A stretch of DNA of 64,000 bases from Fen-1273 sp035516035 (GTDB lineage Bacteria; Bacteroidota; Ignavibacteria; UBA10030; UBA6906). A program made the translations under genes and the position numbers. Where the stretch lies: the NCBI GenBank assembly GCA_035516035.1, contig DATJAS010000032.1:45461-109460 (forward strand), read 5' to 3'. This document shows, piece by piece, positions 57,171-64,000 of the stretch (position 1 is its first letter; each line of letters starts with the position of its first letter). The notes under the pieces were generated by a model that worked only from the letters and a program-made list of their open reading frames with translations, was not told where the DNA came from and ran no database searches.

Positions 57171-57926
57171 ATGTCCGCTACAGACATTAAAACCGCCGTC
57201 AAAGAAAAGTACGGCGAAATCGCCAGGAATTCCGGCTCATGCTGCGGGCCCACATGCGGGTGCGGCACCGGGGAGGGCATCGCCGGCTCGATCATGATCA
57301 ACGAACTCTACAAAGGAGAGGACGCTGACGTCCTTTCGAGGGCCGACCTCGGACTCGGGTGCGGCACACCGACCGCGTTCGCCGACCTGGAAGAGGGAAT
57401 GACCGTGCTGGACCTCGGCTCGGGAGCCGGGATCGACGTCTTCCTGGCCGCGCGAAAGGTGGGACCGAAGGGGAGAGCGATCGGCGTCGACATGACTGAA
57501 GCGATGATCCGGCGCGCCGACGAAAACAAGGCGAAGCTGAATGCAACGAACACCGAGTTTCGGCCGGGGGAAATCGAGAACCTCCCGGTCGCCGCGGGCA
57601 CGGTAGACAGGATACTGAGCAACTGCGTCATCAATCTTGTCCCCGACAAAAGGCGGGCATTCGCCGAGATGTACCGTGTCCTGAAGCCAGGGGGAAAATT
57701 CACCGTGTCGGACATCGTTTCGGTGGGAGAGATGCCCGGCGAGGTGCGGCAGGACCTCTCTGAGTGGGCAGGCTGCGTTGCAGGGGCACTGGACCGTGAG
57801 GCCTACCTGAACATCGCCCGCGAGGCCGGGTTCAGGGAGGTCAACGTGGTCTCTGAGCGGGCCTACACGCTCCACCCGTCGCTCTCGTTCGGACTCCAGA
57901 GCATCACCGTGAGCGGGACCAAATGA
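57171..57926 (+). CDS. arsM: Arsenite S-adenosylmethionine methyltransferase
   Basis: 251 residues, 15 nt after arsR with AAGGAGG upstream. SAM-binding motif TVLDLGSGAGIDVFLAA (about residues 78-94). Cysteines at the positions used by ArsM: SCCGPTCGCG near the N-terminus (Cys24, Cys25, Cys29, Cys31), GLGCGTPTAF (Cys64), RILSNCVINLVPDK and EWAGCVAGAL, the last two being the conserved arsenic-binding thiols. It methylates As(III) to methyl and dimethyl species, removing it from the thiol pool and possibly as volatile arsine. Confidence 0.95.
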   Translation: MSATDIKTAVKEKYGEIARNSGSCCGPTCGCGTGEGIAGSIMINELYKGEDADVLSRADLGLGCGTPTAFADLEEGMTVLDLGSGAGIDVFLAARKVGPKGRAIGVDMTEAMIRRADENKAKLNATNTEFRPGEIENLPVAAGTVDRILSNCVINLVPDKRRAFAEMYRVLKPGGKFTVSDIVSVGEMPGEVRQDLSEWAGCVAGALDREAYLNIAREAGFREVNVVSERAYTLHPSLSFGLQSITVSGTK

Positions 57927-58363
57927 CAATGCCAGTCATAGAACGCGCTCTCCCGTCGGATGCCGGGGAGATCGAAGCGTTGCTGAAATCGTCCGGTCTG
58001 CCCCTGGAAGGCGTGCGGGAACACCTTCCCCGCTTCTATGTCGCGCGCGAGAGCGGGGCCCTGGCGGGCGTGATCGGCATCGAATCGTACGGGACTGAGG
58101 GACTCCTCCGCTCGCTCGCCGTGCGGCCCTCCTCGCGCTCCAGAGGGATCGGCAGCAGCCTCTATCTCCGTCTCATCGCCGATGCGCGCTCGTCTGGAAT
58201 CAGGCGCCTGGTGTTGCTCACGACGACAGCAGAGGGCTGGTTTGCAGGACGCGGTTTTGTTCCGGTCGACAGAGAGACGGTGACCGGCGCGATGCGCACA
58301 TCGGCGGAGTTCACCGGCGCCTGCCCGGATTCCGCAGTCTGCATGGAACTGGAACTGCAATGA
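57923..58363 (+). CDS. arsN2: ArsN2-type GNAT acetyltransferase
   Basis: 146 residues, ATG overlapping the arsM stop (ATGA). GNAT core with LLRSLAVRPSSRSRGIGSSL (acetyl-CoA loop R-x-x-G-I-G) and VLLTTTAEGWFAGRGFVPVD, and a C-terminal ACPDSAVCMEL with two Cys. ArsN proteins acetylate organoarsenicals or phosphinothricin-like toxins in some operons; members next to arsC are called ArsN2. Exact substrate unknown. Confidence 0.88.
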   Translation: MTMPVIERALPSDAGEIEALLKSSGLPLEGVREHLPRFYVARESGALAGVIGIESYGTEGLLRSLAVRPSSRSRGIGSSLYLRLIADARSSGIRRLVLLTTTAEGWFAGRGFVPVDRETVTGAMRTSAEFTGACPDSAVCMELELQ

Positions 58364-58794
58364 ATGTGCTCATCCTCTGCACGGGAAACTCCTGCAGGAG
58401 CCAGATGGCGGCGGGCATCCTCGCCTCGCTTGACGATCGCATCGAGGTCTGCTCCGCGGGCACGTACCCCGCCTCGCGCGTCCAGCCCCTGGCGATCGAC
58501 GTCATGAAGGAAATCGGCGTGGACATCTCCGGGGGGTACCCGAAAAACGTCTCGCTCTACCTCGGAGAAGCGTTCGACTTCGTGATCACGGTGTGCGACG
58601 ACGCGAACGAGACCTGCCCCGCCTTTTCCGGTCGCGTGGGACGGAGGATACACATGGGATTCGAAGACCCGTCGTTCGCCATCGGGACACGGGAGCACAG
58701 GCTTGCGGAGTTCCGGAAAGTCCGCGACCTCATGCGCGCCGATTTTAGCCGGCTGTACACGACGGAGATCCTTCCTCAGATGCAGAAGATCTGA
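58360..58794 (+). CDS. arsC: Arsenate reductase, low-molecular-weight phosphatase type
   Basis: 144 residues, ATG overlapping the arsN2 stop. Phosphatase loop VLILCTGNSCRSQMA (nucleophile Cys7, Arg13) and the redox Cys pair in TVCDDANETCPAFSG (Cys79, Cys86) of the thioredoxin-coupled type. It reduces arsenate to arsenite, which ArsM then methylates. The Asp general acid lies in GFEDPSF. No ArsB/Acr3 efflux gene follows; the next gene is an unrelated multiheme cytochrome after 125 nt. Confidence 0.95.
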   Translation: MNVLILCTGNSCRSQMAAGILASLDDRIEVCSAGTYPASRVQPLAIDVMKEIGVDISGGYPKNVSLYLGEAFDFVITVCDDANETCPAFSGRVGRRIHMGFEDPSFAIGTREHRLAEFRKVRDLMRADFSRLYTTEILPQMQKI

Positions 58795-58855
58795 TCCTGC
58801 CGGCCGCCCTGTCGACAGTGCCCGGAGCACCCCTTTCTACGTTTCGCAGCAGCCG

Positions 58856-58884
58856 TTGCAACGTACGGATGAATTGATTAAGAT
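58856..58884 (+). promoter_or_regulatory. Promoter of octaheme cytochrome gene
   Basis: TTGCAA (58856..58861), 17-bp spacer, TAAGAT (58879..58884). It has the same -35 hexamer and spacing as the ars promoter, 36 nt ahead of the ATG. It indicates independent transcription from the ars operon. Confidence 0.65.
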
Positions 58885-58919
58885 TAGTCACCTTCCGTAC
58901 CAGAACAACGGAGTCTCCC

Positions 58920-60197
58920 ATGCCGAAAGAATTCCCGCGGACGCTGAGAAACGGCGTCATCGCCACAGGTGTCATCGTAATTCTCGTGTACGCATTCACG
59001 CGTCTCCCCTGGGGCGGCCAGGGCACTTCGGCGCAGGAGGCGGAGCCGGCGGCGTACGGCGGGGCGGACAAGTGCGCCGCCTGCCACAAGAGGGTCTCGC
59101 CGGATATCGTGCTGCAGTACGCGCACAGCTCGATGGCCCGGGCCGGCGTCTCCTGCCTGGACTGCCACGGCGTCGAAAAGACGAACCCCCTCGGCATGGA
59201 CCACGAAGGGTATTTCATCACGGCGTCTCCCACACCCGCGCAGTGCGCGAAGTGCCACCCGGCGGAAACGAACCAGTACGAGATGAGCAGGCACGGCGGC
59301 CCGGCCTGGGTCGCGCTCTCGGGGATGGACGATTTCACGCCCGAGCAGCGAAAGGTGGTCGAAGCGATCCCCGAGGCGAACCGGGGGGCGAACGGCATCG
59401 TGACGGCGACGCGGAATTCCCTCTTTGACATCGAGGGACCCATGGTGACGCCGATGGCCTGCCAGAGCTGCCACGCGATCGGGCGACCGAACAAGGACGG
59501 CAGCATCGGGAACTGCAACAAGTGCCACCTGCGGCACGAGTTCTCTCTGGCGCAGGCCCGGAAGCCCGAGGTGTGCGGCCAGTGCCACCTCGGGCCCGAT
59601 CATCCCCAGGACGAGATCTACAACGAGTCGGCCCACGGGGTCATGTACCACACCGGCGGGGAGAAGTGGAACTGGGACCAGAAGCCGGGCCGGCTCTCCG
59701 TCACCGACATGCCCGCCCCGACATGCGCAACATGCCACTTCAGCGGATTTGGCACGGAGGGGACCACGCACGACGCAGGGCGGCGGCTCTCGAAGTTCCT
59801 CTTCGCCGCCGAATCCACCGACAGGCCCAACGCCGTCGAGGGGCGGGCGGCGATGAAATCCGTCTGCACCGCCTGCCACACGCAGCCGTACGTCGACAGG
59901 CAGTACGCGCGCGCCGACAGCGTGACGGCGTTCGTCAACGCGAAGGTGCGGGAGGCAAAGGTCATCGTCGAAGGGCTGGTCAGGGACGGGATCATCAGCG
60001 CGGAGCCGTTCGCCACGAAGATCAGCTATGATGCGTTCGACCTGTGGCACTACTACGGGCGCACGGCAAAATTCGGCTCCTACATGCAGGGACCGGACTA
60101 CGTGCAGTGGCACGGCATCTACCCGCTGCTGAGGCAGCTCAATGCCGTGAAAGAGGATGCGCGGGCGCTCAGGCAACAACACGCGAGGAGGAAGTAG
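58920..60197 (+). CDS. Octaheme cytochrome c, hydroxylamine-oxidoreductase-like
   Basis: 425 residues. An N-terminal membrane anchor or signal (NGVIATGVIVILVYAF) precedes eight CxxCH haem sites: CAACH, CLDCH, CAKCH, CQSCH, CNKCH, CGQCH, CATCH and CTACH. The C-terminal block YYGRTAKFGSYMQGPDYVQWHGIYPLL matches the HAO fold. In HAO a Tyr near this region cross-links to the catalytic haem; whether one does so here cannot be judged by eye. Relatives oxidise hydroxylamine or hydrazine, or reduce nitrite or hydroxylamine. A membrane partner follows 2 nt downstream. Confidence 0.9.
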   Translation: MPKEFPRTLRNGVIATGVIVILVYAFTRLPWGGQGTSAQEAEPAAYGGADKCAACHKRVSPDIVLQYAHSSMARAGVSCLDCHGVEKTNPLGMDHEGYFITASPTPAQCAKCHPAETNQYEMSRHGGPAWVALSGMDDFTPEQRKVVEAIPEANRGANGIVTATRNSLFDIEGPMVTPMACQSCHAIGRPNKDGSIGNCNKCHLRHEFSLAQARKPEVCGQCHLGPDHPQDEIYNESAHGVMYHTGGEKWNWDQKPGRLSVTDMPAPTCATCHFSGFGTEGTTHDAGRRLSKFLFAAESTDRPNAVEGRAAMKSVCTACHTQPYVDRQYARADSVTAFVNAKVREAKVIVEGLVRDGIISAEPFATKISYDAFDLWHYYGRTAKFGSYMQGPDYVQWHGIYPLLRQLNAVKEDARALRQQHARRK

Positions 60198-60199
60198 CC

Positions 60200-61081
60200 A
60201 TGGGCCAGGTCTCGGTCTTCCGGCTGGCCGATATCCGCCTGCCGATGGAGAAGAACAGGTTCCTCCTCCTCTTCGCGGGGATCAACTTCATATCGACGGG
60301 GCTCGACGTGGCGCTCGCCCACTCGATCAACGCGTTCGTGCCCGTGTACGAGCTGATCCCGGTCTACATCGCGCCGTTCTGCGCGCTCTCCTGCATACTC
60401 CTCTCGTTCCAGACGGCCCCGCGCGGCTGGCTCGCGCTGGTGCATATCGCCCTGATGGGCCTCGGGCTCGCGGTGGGGGTGCTCGGCACCGCATTCCACG
60501 GGAACGCGGTCCTCAACCCGGGAGGGCACCTGACGTGGGCGTGGGTGGTGTTCGGCTCACCGATCCTGGCGCCGCTCGCCTTCTGCGGCATTTCTCTCAT
60601 CGGGCTCTACGGCGCGACGCGGGAAGTGGAGGGAGAGAGCGGGGTGCTGGAAGTGCCGGGCCTCGGCACGTTCCGGGCTCCGATCTCGCGCGACAGGCAT
60701 TTTATCTGGTTCGTGGGCCTGGGATTCGCCGGAAGCGCGCTGACGTCCCTGATCGACCACGCGCAGTACGGCTACACGGCCTACAAGCTCATCGCCATCG
60801 TCTTCGGGTTGTTCGCCACGACGGTCGTCATCACGATCGCCCTCTCGAAGAACTGGTCGCGCGGTGACGAGCTGATCTACTTCTGGACGATGATCGCGGC
60901 GATCGTCGTGGGGGTGCTCGGGTTCGGGTTCCACCTCTCTGCCGACCTGGCCGGAACGGGCCAGATGAGCCTCGAGCGGATACTGGCGTTTGCGCCCGTG
61001 TTTGCCCCGCTCCTCTTCAGCGACCTGGGCGTGCTCGGTCTGCTTGTCGTTGCGCAGCCGCGGGAAGTTGCCACGCGCTAG
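60200..61081 (+). CDS. Polytopic membrane protein partnered with octaheme cytochrome
   Basis: 293 residues from the ATG at 60200, with GAGGAGGAAG upstream; the longer in-frame ORF ahead lies in the cytochrome gene. About eight helices. His residues lie in or near helices: VALAHSINAF, ALVHIALMGL, GTAFHGNAVL, NPGGHLTWAW, SLIDHAQYGY and GFGFHLSADL. That pattern could bind b-type haem or a quinone site, but no known quinol-oxidising family is recognised. Translational proximity to the cytochrome suggests a membrane electron-transfer or anchoring subunit. Confidence 0.72.
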   Translation: MGQVSVFRLADIRLPMEKNRFLLLFAGINFISTGLDVALAHSINAFVPVYELIPVYIAPFCALSCILLSFQTAPRGWLALVHIALMGLGLAVGVLGTAFHGNAVLNPGGHLTWAWVVFGSPILAPLAFCGISLIGLYGATREVEGESGVLEVPGLGTFRAPISRDRHFIWFVGLGFAGSALTSLIDHAQYGYTAYKLIAIVFGLFATTVVITIALSKNWSRGDELIYFWTMIAAIVVGVLGFGFHLSADLAGTGQMSLERILAFAPVFAPLLFSDLGVLGLLVVAQPREVATR

Positions 61082-61095
61082 AGCAGCCTTCCGGA

Positions 61096-61174
61096 GAGAT
61101 TGCCACGCCAAAGAGCGGCGTGGTCCAAAGAGCGGACTTCGGGGGCGTCGGAGACGCCCGCTCGCAATGACGGG
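61096..61174 (+). repeat. Dispersed hairpin repeat, copy 9 (long form)
   Basis: GAGATTGCCACGCCAAAGAG, then CGGCGTGGTCCAAAGAGCGG, then ACTTCGGGGGCGTCGGAGAC, then GCCCGCTCGCAATGACGGG. Three hairpin arms are visible (CCACGCC/GGCGTGG, GGGCGTC/GACGCCC, outer ATTGC/GCAAT). Lies between convergent genes. Confidence 0.9.
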
Positions 61175-61216
61175 CAGGTTCATTCCGAGCGCGCTTCGCG
61201 AGCAACCTCGTTCCAC

Positions 61217-62041
61217 TCAGTTTGCGGCTGTCGCCGGCCGGATCGAAAAGACGAACGTCACGTCGACCTTCCCGTCGGGCGAGAGGGTCACCTGTTGCGC
61301 ATCGGCGTACGGGGCCTCAACGACCGGCGGCGTGCCCGGCCCCCCCGCGGAATTCCGCGCGGTGATCCCCTCATGCCACATGCGCAGCGTATACGTCCCG
61401 GGCGGCACGCCGTCAAGGCGGAAATGTCCGTCCGCATCCGTGACGGCGCAGTAGGGGCTGGCGGCGCGAACGATGTACGCGTTCATCCAGGGGTGGCCCG
61501 CGTCGCACGTGGCCAGCATCGACTGGACGCCCGCGATATCAGCCCCCCGGACACGGGAGTGGAAGTTTTTCACTGGCTGGGCGATGTTGAACACCGAGCG
61601 GAGATTGTTGCCCAGGTCATACGAGTGGACGTTATGCAGGATGGGATCCTCATTGACGATCTCCAGCTCGTCCCCCGGGTTGACAATCAGAACATGCGGC
61701 GCATACTCACAGTTCTTCTGCATGAGCGTCGCCGTTCCGGCCGCGGGACATTTCTTCCCCCTGGCGATCCCGTCGATCCAGACGACGGCGTACCTGACGC
61801 CGTTTCCCTTCCCGGTCACAAGCCGGGGGGAGGGCTTCCGTTTGCCGCACACCACTTCATCCTTCGTGACGCGGTCGACCGCCGCCGCGGGGGCTGCGAC
61901 GGCGAGCCGTACCGTTCCCGCAATCGTTCCGCCGTGTGAGACGTCGGTCCCCACGTACCTCGCCTGCGCGTACGCGCCAGCCCCGCAGGCGATCAACAGC
62001 ATTGCGGTCGCGCACGCCAGATGACATCGGATGGTCGTCAT
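61217..62041 (-). CDS. Exported cupredoxin-like protein with carboxypeptidase-regulatory domain
   Basis: 274 residues with a signal peptide (LACATAMLLIACGAGAYAQ). The first part contains type-1 copper-like ligands: PILHNVHSYD (His), SMLATCDAGHPWMNAY (Cys, His, Met). The spacing CDAGHPWM is that of plastocyanin/azurin-like sites. The second part (about 195-274) is a carboxypeptidase-regulatory-like beta domain (YCAVTDADGHFRLDGVPPGT, YTLRMWHEGI). A cytochrome c gene lies 24 nt upstream on the same strand, so a periplasmic electron-transfer role, perhaps serving the octaheme enzyme, is inferred. Confidence 0.82.
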   Translation of the reverse strand: MTTIRCHLACATAMLLIACGAGAYAQARYVGTDVSHGGTIAGTVRLAVAAPAAAVDRVTKDEVVCGKRKPSPRLVTGKGNGVRYAVVWIDGIARGKKCPAAGTATLMQKNCEYAPHVLIVNPGDELEIVNEDPILHNVHSYDLGNNLRSVFNIAQPVKNFHSRVRGADIAGVQSMLATCDAGHPWMNAYIVRAASPYCAVTDADGHFRLDGVPPGTYTLRMWHEGITARNSAGGPGTPPVVEAPYADAQQVTLSPDGKVDVTFVFSIRPATAAN

Positions 62042-62065
62042 CGGAAGCCCTCCTCTCCTGTCCTG

Positions 62066-62644
62066 TCAGTGACCTGCCGGCGGAGGCCCTGCCGGCGGGA
62101 TCGGGTCATGCACGGCGTTCTTGATCGGCGGGAGCGACTGGAGGTAGGCGAAGATCGCCTTCAGATCGCCGTCCGTGGCTTTCCCGATCATTTCCCAGGG
62201 CATCGGGGGGAGGATCGGACGGCCTTCGCCCATGTCCTTGCCGGTCCTGAGCGCCTTGATGAACATCGCCTCGTTCCAGCTCCCGAGACCCGTTTCCTTG
62301 TCGGGCGTGAGGTTGCGCGCGAAGCTCACTCCCCACGGACCGGCCCAGATCGTCAGGTCCATCGACGTGACCGCCCCCCACTTGCCCGGGCCGAGCACTC
62401 CCTCCGGGAGCGCCGGGAGAGGCTGACCCGCCGGGGAGCCGGAGAGGAGCTTCGACTCGTCGACCGCTGGGCCCTTCGGCGTCATCACCTTGGGCGAATG
62501 ACAATCGTTGCAGCCGCCGAGCGTCACGAGATATTTCCCCCGCTCGATGAGCGCGGCGATCTTCGGATCCCGCTTCTGCGCCGAAGCGGTCGCCGCGAGC
62601 GCAACGCACAGCAGTCCTGCTGCCAGCATCGTGGAGCTCTTCAT
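62066..62644 (-). CDS. Exported monohaem cytochrome c
   Basis: 192 residues from the ATG at 62644 (AGGAGG upstream), with a signal peptide (MLAAGLLCVALAATASAQ). One haem site GGCNDCHSPKVM; the region PILPPMPWEMIG and the final helix DLKAIFAYLQSLPPIKN are as in class I c-type cytochromes (the axial Met probably PPMPW). The tail is Pro-rich (PPAGPPPAGH). It is upstream of the cupredoxin gene, 24-nt gap, likely cotranscribed. Probable electron carrier. Confidence 0.88.
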   Translation of the reverse strand: MKSSTMLAAGLLCVALAATASAQKRDPKIAALIERGKYLVTLGGCNDCHSPKVMTPKGPAVDESKLLSGSPAGQPLPALPEGVLGPGKWGAVTSMDLTIWAGPWGVSFARNLTPDKETGLGSWNEAMFIKALRTGKDMGEGRPILPPMPWEMIGKATDGDLKAIFAYLQSLPPIKNAVHDPIPPAGPPPAGH

Positions 62645-63020
62645 TGTGCCTCCTGTTGTTGGGGTGATTGAGTGTTCCTCCCTGCTGACCCTCCCCTCAC
62701 AAACCCTCTGAAGACGCAAAGCGCGGCAAGCGCGCCCGTATGCACGGTGCGGGTAACGACGCGGGAAAGAGCGACAACCGACGAGAATTGGAATCGGAGC
62801 GGTGGGATACAATGGAGATAACGTTCCGGCACTGGCAGTGCGCCGGACACTGGACCTGGACGATTGTACGAACGGCTCATCCGGAAGCGACATCAAAATT
62901 GAGTGCGACCCGCCCCCGTGGAGGGACGGGAGGATTCGACAATCGCCAGATCAAAGAACGGTGACTCGAAGGGTCACAGGATAAGGAGCGTCCGGGGTAT
63001 TGTCAAGCCCGGCAGGGGAC
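62645..63020. other. Non-coding stretch between cytochrome and prolyl oligopeptidase genes
   Basis: No convincing gene on either strand across roughly 380 bp. It should contain the promoter for the cytochrome/cupredoxin pair (minus strand) but no clear -35/-10 pair is visible. ORFs here are short and lack family features. Confidence 0.5.
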
Positions 63021-63064
63021 AAAAAAAGGCGCGCCGGGGCCGTCGCCAAATCCCCGTGCGCGCC
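63021..63064 (-). terminator. Rho-independent terminator of prolyl oligopeptidase gene
   Basis: On the minus strand GGCGCGC-A-CGGGG pairs with CCCCGGCGCGCC (one bulged A), followed by seven T residues (63027..63021). About 77 nt after the stop at 63141. Confidence 0.92.
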
Positions 63065-63140
63065 TCGATCCGGCGCCAAAGGCCGAATTCTTCTTTCAAA
63101 ATCTGCGAAGGTTCGGTTGTTTTCCCCTACGATTCAAGTA

Positions 63141-64000
63141 CTATTTCGACGGCTGAAAATCCGGGTGCCCGGTTTGCCAGAGGAGGAAGGCACACTGGTT
63201 GGCAAAGTCCCTGAACGTGACCTCCTTTTCTTCAGTGAAATGCCCATTGTCGTAGTTAATCAACATCAACACGGGTTTCCCCGAGGTTGATGAGTGCTGC
63301 AGGCTGGCAGCGAATTTGCCGGGCTGACAGGGTTCGACACGCGGATCGTTCCAGCCATCAACGCAGAGTGTAGCTGGATACCTGATGCCATCCCGCACGT
63401 GTTGAACCCCGTCCATCTCGTAGAGTGCAAGACATCCGGCAGAGTCTCGTACCGAGCCAAACTCCGGCACGTTGGCGGGCCCGTTAGCCATGAACTCGAA
63501 TCTCATGGCGTTTGCAATACCCACGTTGCAGACCGCCGCGCCAAACAGATCCGGGCGCTCGGTGATCGCACGACTGATCAGTATCCCGCCCGCACTTGTT
63601 CCCGTTCCGGCAAGTTTTTCCCGCGAAGTGTACCCGTTCTTCACGAGATATTCTGCGCAGGATATGAAGTCCTTCCACGTGTTCGGCTTTGTCGCCTTGT
63701 AGCCGGCCCTGTACCACATCTCGCCTTTCTCTCCGCCCCCCCGCACATGCGCATAGGCGAAGACCACGTTCCTTCGCGCCGGCGAACGCATCAGACTGAA
63801 ATACGGAGAAGTGCTGTAACCGTAGGACCCGTACCCCTCAAGGATGCAGGAGTTATTTCCGTCCTTCTTGAGTCCTTTTCGGTACACAATGGAGAGCGGG
63901 ATCTGCGTTCCATCGTGCCCGGGCACCTCGACCTCATCAGCCACGAGGTCCTCAAATCCCGGATACCTGACGTCGACATTGAAGGGGCTTACTGACATGG
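63141..64000 (-). CDS. Prolyl oligopeptidase (peptidase S9), C-terminal part, runs off right edge
   Basis: About 286 residues of the alpha/beta-hydrolase domain; the beta-propeller and start lie beyond the window. Hallmarks: EGYGSYGYSTSPYFS, FAYAHVRGGGEKGEMWYRAG, the nucleophile Ser in LAGTGTSAGGILI, the Asp in LCVDGWNDPRVEP, and the catalytic His in NYDNGHFTEEKEVTFRDFAN. Serine peptidases of this family cleave short peptides after proline; whether this one is exported cannot be seen. The internal ATG at 63998 is not the start. A strong terminator follows. Confidence 0.92.
   Translation of the reverse strand, partial: MSVSPFNVDVRYPGFEDLVADEVEVPGHDGTQIPLSIVYRKGLKKDGNNSCILEGYGSYGYSTSPYFSLMRSPARRNVVFAYAHVRGGGEKGEMWYRAGYKATKPNTWKDFISCAEYLVKNGYTSREKLAGTGTSAGGILISRAITERPDLFGAAVCNVGIANAMRFEFMANGPANVPEFGSVRDSAGCLALYEMDGVQHVRDGIRYPATLCVDGWNDPRVEPCQPGKFAASLQHSSTSGKPVLMLINYDNGHFTEEKEVTFRDFANQCAFLLWQTGHPDFQPSK

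Noticed and set aside
8596..61174. Dispersed repeats as insertion sequences
   Set aside because: The copies are 40-120 bp with no transposase gene; they are non-autonomous hairpin elements at most.
1..64000. tRNA or rRNA genes
   Set aside because: No cloverleaf-like or rRNA-conserved sequence was noticed, though a covariance-model scan could not be run.

Overview
The window is a high-GC, densely packed bacterial chromosome segment with about 55 protein genes and no rRNA, tRNA or CRISPR array that I could see. The BNR-repeat protein at 10981..12570 ends in a YPNPFNPST-type C-terminal sorting domain (type IX secretion style). That points to the FCB superphylum: an Ignavibacteria/Chlorobi/Kryptonia-like or related uncultured lineage rather than a typical low-GC Bacteroidetes. 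Clear Shine-Dalgarno sites and two well-spaced TTGCAA-17-TATATT/TAAGAT promoters fit that view. Strain-level identity cannot be read from the sequence.

Layout. 1-4.4 kb: edge of an arylamine N-acetyltransferase, a small membrane protein and a secreted heparinase II/III-type polysaccharide lyase. 4.5-7.5 kb: a duplicated amidohydrolase with one dead half, plus an MFS transporter. 7.7-8.7 kb: cold-shock gene bracketed by terminators, and a single-domain asparaginase-like gene. 8.7-12.6 kb: a LiaF-like membrane pair, a secreted phosphatase and a BNR protein. 12.8-17.4 kb: small enzymes, an MFS gene with a damaged 5' end, and a lipoprotein. 17.6-20.5 kb: an isoquinoline-oxidoreductase-type molybdenum enzyme next to a FnIII gene remnant. 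20.5-22.6 kb: extradiol dioxygenase, HhH protein, DoxX. 22.8-29.1 kb: a run of NDH-2, ClC channel, repeat-solenoid protein and GH31 glycosidase. 29.3-34.4 kb: a YbhGFSR-like ABC exporter. 34.4-35.6 kb: pentapeptide-repeat and DksA-like genes.

35.6-54.7 kb is the centrepiece: a 19-kb, 14-gene, single-direction operon for anaerobic purine/uric-acid breakdown. Transcription order is hyuA, xdhA-xdhB (two-subunit xanthine dehydrogenase), a threonine-synthase-like PLP gene, ssnA, xdhABC (a second, three-subunit molybdenum hydroxylase), preT-preA, a second PLP enzyme, ygeY, ygeW and an XdhC-family Moco chaperone. Most junctions overlap (ATGA/GTGA) and three gaps hold dispersed hairpin repeats. It resembles the uric-acid-inducible yge/ssnA/hyuA/ygfK locus of gut anaerobes, but ygfK is replaced by separate preT and preA genes and no ygeX-type diaminopropionate ammonia-lyase is recognised.

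54.8-64 kb: a duplicated SnoaL-like protein, FmdB zinc ribbon, a serine-hydrolase remnant, an arsR-arsM-arsN-arsC operon without a visible efflux pump, an octaheme hydroxylamine-oxidoreductase-like cytochrome with a membrane partner, convergent cupredoxin and monoheme cytochrome genes, and a prolyl oligopeptidase running off the right edge.

Two structural themes cut across the genes. A dispersed hairpin repeat (GAGATTGC...GCAATGAC) occurs nine times, always in the same orientation, and supplies parts of gene ends. A 35-bp repeat triplicates the stop-start junction between xdhB and the threonine-synthase-like gene.
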